64,000 nucleotides of DNA from Myotis daubentonii (lineage: Eukaryota > Chordata > Mammalia > Chiroptera > Vespertilionidae). The notes below the pieces were generated by a model. The model ran no database searches, was not told the DNA's origin, and saw only the letters and a program-made list of their open reading frames with translations. A program made the translations under genes and the position numbers. The DNA lies in contig NC_081853.1 in assembly GCF_963259705.1 (NCBI RefSeq), forward strand, positions 496,001-560,000, in the 5' to 3' direction. Numbering within the stretch: the stretch's first letter is position 1; each line of letters begins with the position of its first letter. Shown here in pieces: positions 23,814 to 34,561 of this stretch.

Positions 23814-25733
23814 ACGTGTACTTGCGGTGTTTCTTACACGTTCTTAATCATTTCTGGGAACTATCATTGTGTATTTTAACAGTTTTACCAAAATTAGACA
23901 GTTTGCTTAGAAGTATTTACCGGAATCGTCACCATTTTAACTGATTCACACAAAAAAACGCCAAAGCCAATCCTCCTTAATTGTAAACATCAACACTATT
24001 CTCGTCATTCCAAGGCTTTAGACACCAATTCTGAGCTCTGTAAGCATGAACGCTTAATATTTCAAAGCACAGTCCCGTGAAAACGCCACCGGAAGTACCC
24101 GGAGACATAAATATTACAGGTATTTGCGGCATTTCACAGCTTTCCCCTGTAAACCTCCGTGATAGAATACGACAGTAAATGTAGTAAGAATCTATTTACG
24201 TGTACTTGCGGTGTTTCTTACACGTTCTTAATCATTTCTGGGAACTATCATTGTGTATTTTAACAGTTTTACCAAAATTAGACAGTTTGCTTAGAAGTAT
24301 TTACCGGAATCGTCACCATTTTAACTGATTCACACAAAAAAACGCCAAAGCCAATCCTCCTTAATTGTAAACATCAATACTATTCTCGTCATTCCAAGGC
24401 TTTAGACACCAATTCTGAGCCCTGTAAGCATGAACTCTTAATATTTCAAAGCACAGTCCCGTGAAAACGCCACCGGAAGTACCCGGAGATGTAAATATTA
24501 CCAGTATTTTCGGCATTTCACAGCTTTCCAATGGAAACCTCCGTGATTGAATACTACAGTAAATGTAGTAAGAATCTATTTACGTGTACTTGAGGTGTTT
24601 CTTACACGTTCTTAATCATTTCTGGGAACTATCATTGTGTATTTTAACAGTTTTACCAAAATTAGACAGTTTGCTTAGAAGTATTTACAGGAATCGTCAC
24701 CATTTTACCTGATTCACACAAGAAAACGCCAAAGAAAATCCTCCTTAATTGTAAACAGAAACACTATTCTAGTCATTCCAAGGCTTTAGACACCAATTCT
24801 GAGCCCTGTAAGCATGAACTCTTAATATTTCAAAGCACAGTGCCGTGAAAACGCCACCGGAAGTACCCGGAGACGTAAATATTACAGGTATTTGCGTCAT
24901 TTCACAGCTTTCCCCTGGAAACCTCCGTGATAGAATACGACAGTAAATGTAGTAAGAATGTATTTACTTGTCCTTGAGGTGTTTCTTACACGTTCTTAAC
25001 CATTTCTGGGAACTATCATTGTGTATTTTAACAGTTTTACCAAAATTAGACAGTTTGCTTAGAAGTATTTACCGGAATCGTCACCATTTTAACTGATTCA
25101 CACAAAAAAACGCCAAAGCCAATCCTCCTTAATTGTAAACATCAACACTATTCTAGTCATTCCAAGGCTTTAGACACCAATTCTGAGCCCTGTAAGCATG
25201 AACTCTTAATATTTCAAAGCACAGTCCCGTGAAAACGCCACCGGAAGTACCCGGAGACGTAAATATTACAGGTATTTGCGGCATTTCACAGCTTTCCAAT
25301 GGAAACCTCCGTGATTGAATACGACAGTAAATGTAGTAAGAATGTATTTACTTGTACTTGAGGTGTTTCTTACACGTTCTTAATCATTTATGGGAACTAT
25401 CATTGTGTATTTTAACAGTTTTACCAAAATTAGACAGTTTGCTTAGAAGAATGTCCCGGAATCGTCACCATTTTAAATGATTCACACAAAAAAACGCCAA
25501 AGCCAATCCTCCTTAATTGTAAACAGAAACACTATTCTCGTCATTCCAAGGCTTTAGACACCAATTCTGAGCTCTGTAAGCATGAACGCTTAATATTTCA
25601 AAGCACAGTCCCGTGAAAACGCCACCGGAAGTACCCGGAGACATAAATATTACAGGTATTTGCGTCATTTCACAGCTTTCCCCTGGAAACCTCCGTGATA
25701 GAATACGACAGTAAATGTAGTAAGAATCTATTT
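23814..25733 (+). repeat. Five-monomer HOR, copy 1
   Basis: Starts are 23814, 24198, 24582, 24966 and 25350. Markers in order: 'cttgcggtg' with 'gagacata'; 'cttgcggtg' with 'atcaatac'; 'tttacaggaatc' with 'acctgattc'; 'ttgtccttg' with 'ctagtc'; 'atttatggg' with 'gaatgtccc' and 'taaatgattc'. The series repeats 1920 bp later. The unit at 24966 is a block recombinant: R1-like 'acaggtatttgcg' followed by R2-like 'gcatttc', 'ccaatgg', 'gattg', then R1-like 'tacgac'. Confidence 0.88.
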
Positions 25734-27653
25734 ACGTGTACTTGCGGTGTTTCTTACACGTTCTTAATCATTTCTGGGAACTATCATTGTGTATTTTAAC
25801 AGTTTTACCAAAATTAGACAGTTTGCTTAGAAGTATTTACCGGAATCGTCACCATTTTAACTGATTCACACAAAAAAACGCCAAAGCCAATCCTCCTTAA
25901 TTGTAAACATCAACACTATTCTCGTCATTCCAAGGCTTTAGACACCAATTCTGAGCTCTGTAAGCATGAACGCTTAATATTTCAAAGCACAGTCCCGTGA
26001 AAACGCCACCGGAAGTACCCGGAGACATAAATATTACAGGTATTTGCGTCATTTCACAGCTTTCCCCTGTAAACCTCCGTGATAGAATACGACAGTAAAT
26101 GTAGTAAGAATCTATTTACGTGTACTTGCGGTGTTTCTTACACGTTCTTAATCATTTCTGGGAACTATCATTGTGTATTTTAACAGTTTTACCAAAATTA
26201 GACAGTTTGCTTAGAAGTATTTACCGGAATCGTCACCATTTTAACTGATTCACACAAAAAAACGCCAAAGCCAATCCTCCTTAATTGTAAACATCAATAC
26301 TATTCTCGTCATTCCAAGGCTTTAGACACCAATTCTGAGCCCTGTAAGCATGAACTCTTAATATTTCAAAGTACAGTCCCGTGAAAACGCCACCGGAAGT
26401 ACCTGGAGATGTAAATATTACCAGTATTTTCGGCATTTCACAGCTTTCCAATGGAAACCTCCGTGATTGAATACTACAGTAAATGTAGTAAGAATCTATT
26501 TACGTGTACTTGAGGTGTTTCTTACACGTTCTTAATCATTTCTGGGAACTATCATTGTGTATTTTAACAGTTTTACCAAAATTAGACAGTTTGCTTAGAA
26601 GTATTTACAGGAATCGTCACAATTTTACCTGATTCACACAAGAAAACGCCAAAGAAAATCCTCCTTAATTGTAAACAGAAACACTATTCTCGTCATTCCA
26701 AGGCTTTAGACACCAATTCTGAGCTCTGTAAGCATAAACTCTTAATATTTCAAAGCACAGTGCCGTGAAAACGCCACCGGAAGTACCCGGAGACGTAAAT
26801 ATTACAGGTATTTGCGTCATTTCACAGCTTTCCCCTGGAAACCTCCGTGATAGAATACGACAGTAAATGTAGTAAGAATGTATTTACTTGTCCTTGAGGT
26901 GTTTCTTACACGTTCTTAACCATTTCTGGGAACTATCATTGTGTATTTTAACAGTTTTACCAAAATTAGACAGTTTGCTTAGAAGAATTTACCGGAATCG
27001 TCACCATTTTAACTGATTCACACAAAAAAACGCCAAAGCCAATCCTCCTTAATTGTAAACATCAACACTATTCTAGTCATTCCAAGGCTTTAGACACCAA
27101 TTCTGAGCCCTGTAAGCATGAACTCTTAATATTTCAAAGTACAGTCCCGTGAAAACGCCACCGGAAGTACCTGGAGATGTAAATATTACCAGTATTTTCG
27201 GCATTTCACAGCTTTCCAATGGAAACCTCCGTGATTGAATACTACAGTAAATGTAGTAAGAATCTATTTACGTGTACTTGAGGTGTTTCTTACACGTTCT
27301 TAATCATTTATGGGAACTATCATTGTGTATTTTAACAGTTTTACCAAAATTAGACAGTTTGCTTAGAAGAATGTCCCGGAATCGTCACCATTTTAAATGA
27401 TTCACACAAAAAAACGCCAAAGCCAATCCTCCTTAATTGTAAACAGAAACACTATTCTCGTCATTCCAAGGCTTTAGACACCAATTCTGAGCTCTGTAAG
27501 CATGAACGCTTAATATTTCAAAGCACAGTCCCGTGAAAACGCCACCGGAAGTACCCGGAGACATAAATATTACAGGTATTTGCGTCATTTCACAGCTTTC
27601 CCCTGTAAACCTCCGTGATAGAATACGACAGTAAATGTAGTAAGAATCTATTT
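25734..27653 (+). repeat. Five-monomer HOR, copy 2
   Basis: Starts are 25734, 26118, 26502, 26886 and 27270, colinear with 23814-25733 at an offset of exactly 1920 bp. Differences seen include 'gcgtcatttc' against 'gcggcatttc' in the first unit, 'cacaatttta' in the third, and a full R2 3' block in the fourth unit (27169-27245) where copy 1 has the hybrid block. The last difference looks like a gene-conversion patch of about 100 bp. Confidence 0.88.
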
Positions 27654-28805
27654 ACGTGTACTTGCGGTGTTTCTTACACGTTCTTAATCATTTCTGGGAA
27701 CTATCATTTTGTATTTTAACAGTTTTACCAAAATTAGACAGTTTGCTTAGAAGTATTTAGGGGAATCGTCACCATTTTAACTGATTCACACAAGAAAACG
27801 CCAAAGCCAATCCTCCTTAATTGTAAACAGAAACACTATTCTCGTCATTCCAAGGCTTTAGACACCAATTCTGAGCTCTGTAAGCATGAACTCTTAATAT
27901 TTCAAAGCACAGTCCCGTGAAAACGCCACAGGAAGTACCCGGAGACGTAAATATTACAGGTATTTGCGTCATTTCACAGCTTTCCCCTGGAAACCTCCGT
28001 GATAGAATACGACAGTAAATGTAGTAAGAATGTATTTACTTGTACTTGAGGTGTTTCTTACACGTTCTTAATCATTTATGGGAACTATCATTGTGTATTT
28101 TAACAGTTTTACCAAAATTAGACAGTTTGCTTAGAAGAATGTCCCGGAATCGTCACCATTTTAACTGATTCACACAAAAAAACGCCAAAGCCAATCCTCC
28201 TTAATTGTAAAGAGAAACACTATTCTCGTCATTCCAAGGCTTTAGACACCAATTCTGAGCTCTGTAAGCATGAACGCTTAATATTTCAAAGCACAGTCCC
28301 ATGAAAACGCCACCGGAAGTACCCGGAGACGTAAATATTGCAGGTATTTGCGTCATTTCACAGCTTTCCCCTGTAAACCTCCGTGATAGAATACGACAGT
28401 AAATGTAGTAAGAATCTATTTACTTGTACTTGAGGTGTTTCTTACCCGTTCTTAATCATTTCTGGGCACTATCATTGTGTATTTTAACAGTTTTACCAAA
28501 ATTAGACAGTTTGCTTAGAAGTATTTACCGGAATCGTCACCATTTTAACTGATTCACACAAGAAAACGCCAAAGCCAATCCTCCTTAATTGTAAACAGAA
28601 ACACTATTCTCGTCATTCCAAGGCTTTAGACACCAATTCTGAGCTCTGTAAGCATGAACCCTTAATATTTCAAAGCACAGTCCCATGAAAACGCCACAGG
28701 AAGTACCCGGAGACGTAAATATTACAGGTATTTGCGTCATTTCACAGCTTTCCCCTGTAAACCTCCGTGTTTGAATACGACAGTAAATGTAGTAAGAATC
28801 TATTT
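27654..28805 (+). repeat. Three transitional monomers at the A/B boundary
   Basis: Starts are 27654, 28038 and 28422. The first has 'cttgcggtg' and a private 'atttagggg'. The second is 'atttatggg/gaatgtccc' type with private 'attgcagg' and 'cccatgaaaacg'. The third starts like the 'cttacccg' units of domain A, contains 'tgggcacta' (frequent later in domain B), keeps 'acaggtatttgcgtc' in its 3' part, then ends with the domain B tail 'gtgtttgaatac' from 28767. The change of domain therefore falls inside this unit and the array stays in register. Confidence 0.8.
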
Positions 28806-29573
28806 ACTTGTACTTGAGGTGTTTCTTACATGTTCTTAATCATTTCTGGGAACTATCATTGTGTATTTTAACAGTTTTACCAAAATATGACAGTTTGCTT
28901 AGAAGTATTTACCGGAATTGTCACCATTTTAACTGATTCACAAAAAAAACCGCCAAAGCCAATCCTCCTTAATTGTAAACAGAAACACTATTCTCGTCAT
29001 TCCAAGGCTTTAGACACCAATTCTGAGCTCTCTAAGCATGAACTCTTAATATTTCAAAGCACAGTCCCGTGAAAACGCCACCGGAAGTACCCGGAGACGT
29101 AAATATTACCAGGATTTGCATCATTTCACAGCTTTCCCCTGGTAAACTCCGGGATAGAATAAGACAGTCACTGTAGTAAGAATGTATTTACTTGTACTTG
29201 AGGTGTTTCTTACACGTTCTTAATCATTTCTGGGAACTATCATTGTGTATTTTAACAGTTATACCAAAATTAGACAGTTTGCTTAGAAGTATTTACCGGA
29301 ATCGTCACCATTTTACCTGATTCACACAAGAAAACGCCAAAGCCAATCCTCCTTAATTGTAAACCTCAACACTATTCTCGTCATTCCAAGGCTTTAGACA
29401 CCAATTCTGAGCCCTGTAAGTATGAACTCTTAATATTTCAAAGCACAGTCCCGTGAAAACGCCACCGGAAGTACCCGGAGACGTAAATATTACCAGTATT
29501 TGTGTCATTTCACAGCTTTGCCCTGGAAACCTCCGTGTTTGAATACGACAGTAAATGTAGTAAGAATCTATTT
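28806..29573 (+). repeat. First two full domain B monomers
   Basis: The unit at 28806 has 'acatgttc', 'aaaatatgac', 'ggaattgtc', 'aaaaccgcc', 'tctctaagc' and a 'ggtaaactccggg' end. It recurs at 31493 and 39550 with almost no change, except that 'agtcactg' here reads 'agtaactg' there. The unit at 29190 has 'gttatacc' with 'acctgattc', 'cctcaac', 'aagtatg' and 'ccagtatttgtgtc', and is a mixture of A-like and B-like segments. Confidence 0.8.
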
Positions 29574-31876
29574 ACTTGTACTTGAGGTGTTTCTTACACG
29601 TTCTTAATCATTTCTGGGCACTATCATTGTGTATTTTAACAGTTTTACCAAAATTAGACAGTTTGCTTAGAAGTATTTACCGGAATTGTCACCATTTTAA
29701 CTGATTCACACAAAAAAACGCCAAAGCCAATCCTCCTTTATTGTAAACAGAAACACTATTCCCGTCATTCCAAGGCTTTAGACACCAATTCTGAGCTCTG
29801 TAAGCATGAACTCTTAATATTTCAAAGCACAGTCCCGTGAAAACGCCACCGGAAGTACCCGGAGACGTAAATATTACCAGGAATTGCATCATTTCACAGC
29901 TTTCCCCTGGTAAACTCCGGGATAGAATAAGACAGTAAATGTAGTAAGAATGTATTTACTTGTACTTGCGGTGTTTCTTACACGTTCTTAATCATTTCTG
30001 GTAACTATCATTGTGTACTTTAACAGTTTTACCAAAATTAGACAGTTTGCTTAGAAGAATTTACCGGAATCGTCACCATTTTAACTGATTCACACAAAAA
30101 AACGCCAAAGCCAATCCTCCTTAATTGTAAACAGAAACACTATTCTCGTCATTCCAAGGCTTTAGACACCAATTCTGAGCCCTGTAAGCATGAACTCTTA
30201 ATATTTCAAAGCACAGTCCCGTGAAAACGCCACCGGAAGTACCCGGAGACGTAAATATTACCAGATTTGCGTCATTTCACAGCTTTCCCCTGGAAACCTC
30301 CGTGATAGAATACGACAGTAAATGTAGTAAGAATGTATTTACTTGTACTTGAGGTGTTTCTTACACGTTCTTAATCATTTCTGGGCACTATCATTGTGTA
30401 TTTTAACAGTTTTACCAAAATTAGACAGTTTGCTTAGAAGTATTTACCGGAATCGTCACCATTTTAACTGATTCACACAAAAAAACGCCAAAGCCAATCC
30501 TCCTTTATTGTAAACAGAAACACTATTCTCGTCATTCCAAGGCTTTAGACACCAATTCTGAGCTCTGTAAGCATGAACTCTTAATATTTCAAAGTACAGT
30601 CCCGTGAAAACGCCACCGGAAGTACCTGGAGATGTAAATATTACCAGTATTTTCGGCATTTCACAGCTTTCCAATGGAAACCTCCGTGATTGAATACTAC
30701 AGTAAATGTAGTAAGAATCTATTTAGGTGTACTTGAGGTGTTTCTTAAACGTTCTTAATCATTTCTGGGAACTATCATTGTGTACTTTAACAGTTTTACC
30801 AAAATTAGACAGTTTGCTTAGAAGTATTTACCGGAATCGTCACCATTTTAACTGATTCACACAAAAAAACGCCAAAGCCAATCCTCCTTAATTGTAAACC
30901 TCAACACTATTCTCGTCACTCCAAGGCATTAGACACCAATTCTGAGCCCTGTAAGCATGAAGTCTTAATATTTCAAAGCACAGTCCCGTGAAAACGCCAC
31001 CGGTAATACCGGGAGACGTAAATATTACCAGGATTTGCATCATTTCACAGCTTTCCCCTGGAAACCTCCGGGATAGAATAAGACAGTAAATGTAGTAAGA
31101 ATGTATTTACTTGTACTTGAGGTGTTTCTTACACGTTTTTAATCATTTCTGGGAACTATCATTGTGTATTTTAACAGTTTTACCAAAATTAGACAGTTTG
31201 CTTAGAAAAATTTACCGGAATCGTCACCATTTTAACTGATTCACACAAAAAAACGCCAAAGCCAATCCTCCTTAATTGTAAACAGAAACACTATTCTCGT
31301 CATTCCAAGGCTTTAGTCACCAATTCTGAGCCCTGTAAGTATGAACTCTTAATATTTCAAAGCACAGTCCCGTGAAAACGCCACCGGAAGTACCCTGAGT
31401 TGTAAATATTACCATTATTTGCGTCATTTCACAGCTTTCCCCTGTAAACCTCCGTGTTTGAATACGACAGTAAATGTAGTAAGAATCTATTTACTTGTAC
31501 TTGAGGTGTTTCTTACATGTTCTTAATCATTTCTGGGAACTATCATTGTGTATTTTAACAGTTTTACCAAAATATGACAGTTTGCTTAGAAGTATTTACC
31601 GGAATTGTCACCATTTTAACTGATTCACAAAAAAAACCGCCAAAGCCAATCCTCCTTAATTGTAAACAGAAACACTATTCTCGTCATTCCAAGGCTTTAG
31701 ACACCAATTCTGAGCTCTCTAAGCATGAACTCTTAATATTTCAAAGCACAGTCCCGTGAAAACGCCACCGGAAGTACCCGGAGACGTAAATATTACCAGG
31801 ATTTGCATCATTTCACAGCTTTCCCCTGGTAAACTCCGGGATAGAATAAGACAGTAACTGTAGTAAGAATGTATTT
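29574..31876 (+). repeat. Six-monomer variant of the domain B 7-mer HOR
   Basis: Starts are 29574, 29958, 30341, 30725, 31109 and 31493. The series matches the following 7-mers except that one unit is missing. The unit at 30341 is a fusion: its 5' part ('tgggcacta', 'tttattg') belongs to the third monomer of the 7-mer and its 3' part ('aaagtacag', 'acctggagatg', 'cagtattttcggc', 'ccaatgg') to the fourth. The join lies between about 30508 and 30590. The units at 30725, 31109 and 31493 recur 21 monomers later at 38782, 39166 and 39550, with 'cttaaacg', 'aggcattag', 'cgtttttaatc' and 'agaaaaattt'. Confidence 0.85.
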
Positions 31877-34561
31877 ACTTGTACTTGAGGTGTTTCTTAC
31901 ACGTTCTTAATCATTTCTGGGAATATCATTGCGTATTTTAACAGTTTTACCAAAATTAGACAGTTTGCTTAGAAGAATTTACCGGAATTGTCACCATTTT
32001 AACTGATTCACACAAAAAAACGCCAAAGCCAATCCTCCTTTATTGTAAACAGAAACACTATTCCCGTCATTCCAAGGCTTTAGACACCAATTCTGAGCTC
32101 TGTAAGCATGAACTCTTAATATTTCAAAGCACAGTCCCGTGAAAACGCCACCGGAAGTACCCGGAGACGTAAATATTACCAGGAATTGCATCATTTCACA
32201 GCTTTCCCCTGGTAAACTCCGGGATAGAATAAGACAGTAAATGTAGTAAGAATGTATTTACTTGTACTTGCGGTGTTTCTTACACGTTCTTAATCATTTC
32301 TGGGAACTATCATTGTGTACTTTAACAGTTTTACCAAAATTAGACAGTTTGCTTAGAAGTATTTACCGGAATTGTCACCATTTTAACTGATTCACACAAA
32401 AAAACGCCAAAGCCAATCCTCCTTAATTGTAAACAGAAACACTATTCTCGTCATTCCAAGGCTTTAGACACCAATTCTGAGCCCTGTAAGCATGAACTCT
32501 TAATATTTCAAAGCACAGTCCCGTGAAAACGCCACCGGAAGTACCCGGAGACGTAAATATTACCAGATTTGCGTCATTTCACAGCTTTCCCCTGGAAACC
32601 TCCGTGATAGAATACGACAGTAAATGTAGTAAGAATGTATTTACTTGTACTTGAGGTGTTTCTTACACGTTCTTAATCATTTCTGGGCACTATCATTGTG
32701 TATTTTAACAGTTTTACCAAAATTAGACAGTTTGCTTAGAAGTATTTACCGGAATTGTCACCATTTTAACTGATTCACACAAAAAAACGCCAAAGCCAAT
32801 CCTCCTTTATTGTAAACAGAAACACTATTCTCGTCATTCCAAGGCTTTAGACACCAATTCTGAGCTCTGTAAGCATGAACTCTTAATATTTCAAAGCACA
32901 GTCCTGTGAAAACGCCACCGGAAGAACCCGGAGACGTAAATATTACCAGGATTTGCATCATTTCACAGCTTTCCCCTGTAAACCTCCGTGATAGAATACG
33001 ACAGTAAATGTAGTAAGAATGTATTTACTTGTACTTGAGGTGTTTCTTACACGTTCTTAATCATTTCTGGGAACTGTCATTGTGTATTTTGCAGTTTTAC
33101 CAAAATTAGACAGTTTGCTTAGAAGAATTTACCGGAATCGTCACCATTTTAACTGATTCACACAAAAAAACGCCAAAGCCAATCCTCCTTAATTGTAAAC
33201 AGAAACACTATTCTCGTCATTCCAAGGCTTTAGACACCAATTCTGAGCTCTGTAAGCATGAATTCTTAATATTTCAAAGTACAGTCCCGAGAAAACGCCA
33301 CCGGAAGTACCTGGAGATGTAAATATTACCAGTATTTTCGGCATTTCACAGCTTTCCAATGGAAACCTCCGTGATTGAATACTACAGTAAATGTAGTAAG
33401 AATCTATTTAGGTGTACTTGAGGTGTTTCTTACACGTTCTTAATCATTTCTGGGAACTATCATTGTGTATTTTAACAGTTTTACCAAAATTTGACAGTTT
33501 GCTTAGAAGTATTTACCGGAATCGTCACCATTTTAACTGATTCACACAAAAAAACGCCAAAGCCAATCCTCCTTAATTGTAAACCTCAACACTATTCTCG
33601 TCACTCCAAGGCTTTAGACACCAATTCTGAGCCCTGTAAGCATGAAGTCTTAATATTTCAAAGCACAGTCCCGTGAAAACGCCACCGGAAGTACCCGGAG
33701 ACGTAAATATTACCAGGATTTGCATCATTTCACAGCTTTCCCCTGGAAACCTCCGGGATAGAATAAGACAGTAAATGTAGTAAGAATGTATTTACTTGTA
33801 CTTGAGGTGTTTCTTACACGTTCTTAATCATTTCTGGGAACTATCATTGTGTATTTTAACAGTTTTACCAAAATTAGACAGTTTGCTTAGAAGTATTTAC
33901 CGGAATCGTCACCATTTTAACTGATTCACACAAAAAAACGCCAAAGCCAATCCTCCTTAATTGTAAACAGAAACACTATTCTCGTCATTCCAAGGCTTTA
34001 GTCACCAATTCTGAGCCCTGTAAGTATGAACTCTTAATATTTCAAAGCACAGTCCCGTGAAAACGCCACCGGAAGTACCCTGAGATGTAAATATTACCAT
34101 TATTTGCGTCATTTCACAGCTTTCCCCTGTAAACCTCCGTGTTTGAATACAACAGTAAATGTAGTAAGAATCTATTTACTTGTACTTGAGGTGTTTCTTA
34201 CACGTTCTTAATCATTTCTGGGAACTATCATTGTGTATTTTAACAGTTATACCAAAATTAGACAGTTTGCTTAGAAGTATTTACCGGAATCGTCACCATT
34301 TTAACTGATTCACAAAAAAAAACGCCAAAGCCAATCCTCCTTAATTGTAAACAGAAACACTATTCTCGTCATTCCAAGGCTTTAGACACCAATTCTGAGC
34401 TCTGTAAGCATGAACTCTTAATATTTCAAAGCACAGTCCCGTGAAAACGCCACCGGAAGTACCCGGAGACGTAAATATTACCAGGATTTGCATCATTTCA
34501 CAGCTTTCCCCTGGTAAACTCCGGGATAGAATAAGACAGTAACTGTAGTAAGAATGTATTT
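31877..34561 (+). repeat. Domain B 7-monomer HOR, copy 1 (about 2.69 kb)
   Basis: Starts are 31877, 32260, 32643, 33027, 33410, 33794 and 34178. Markers in order: 'tttattg/ttcccg/ggaattgcatc'; 'cttgcggtg/ccagatttgcg'; 'tgggcacta/gaacccgg'; 'ctgtcattg/tattttgcag' with R2 end; 'tttaggtgtac/aaaatttgac/cactcc'; 'tagtcacc/accctgagatg/ccattattt'; 'gttatacc/A9 run/ggtaaactccggg'. The first unit shares 'gggaatatcattgcg' with the unit at 39934, not with copy 2. Confidence 0.88.

Larger units (their letters stand above)
1..28766 (+). repeat. Array domain A
   Basis: Monomers here end with one of two linked 3' blocks. Block R1 reads 'acaggtatttgcgtc', then 'cccctgg' or 'cccctgt', then 'gatagaatacgac'. 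Block R2 reads 'cagtattttcggc', 'ccaatgg', 'gattgaatactac'. Other markers largely confined to this domain are 'gaatgtccc', 'gaattttcc', 'acctgattc' with 'aagaaaatcc', 'aacgctt' and 'ttgtccttg'. The domain B markers 'ggatttgcatc', 'ccattattt' and 'gtgtttgaatac' were not seen before about 28.77 kb. Homogenisation differs along the domain: long HOR copies at 1-12 kb, mixed monomers at 13-18 kb, and short 4-mer and 5-mer repeats at 18-27.7 kb. Confidence 0.9.

Noticed and set aside
28887..29072. 61-codon + strand open frame, repeated at 31574, 33491, 36177, 39631, 42318, 45773, 51149, 58828 and 61515
   Set aside because: It lies wholly inside the satellite unit, starts at a site that is ATG or TTG only because of the 'aaaatatgac' and 'aaaatttgac' variants, and is absent from the same position in most monomers. 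There is no promoter, signal or conserved-domain evidence. It is a repeat artefact.
29689..29892. 67-codon - strand open frame and its relatives (for example 30456, 31991, 32758, 41540, 44995, 62317)
   Set aside because: The start codon comes from the 'gcatcat' variant of domain B blocks, and the 72- and 82-codon versions come from a fusion monomer and a poly(A) length change. Frame length tracks satellite variants, not coding constraint. It overlaps the + strand repeat throughout.
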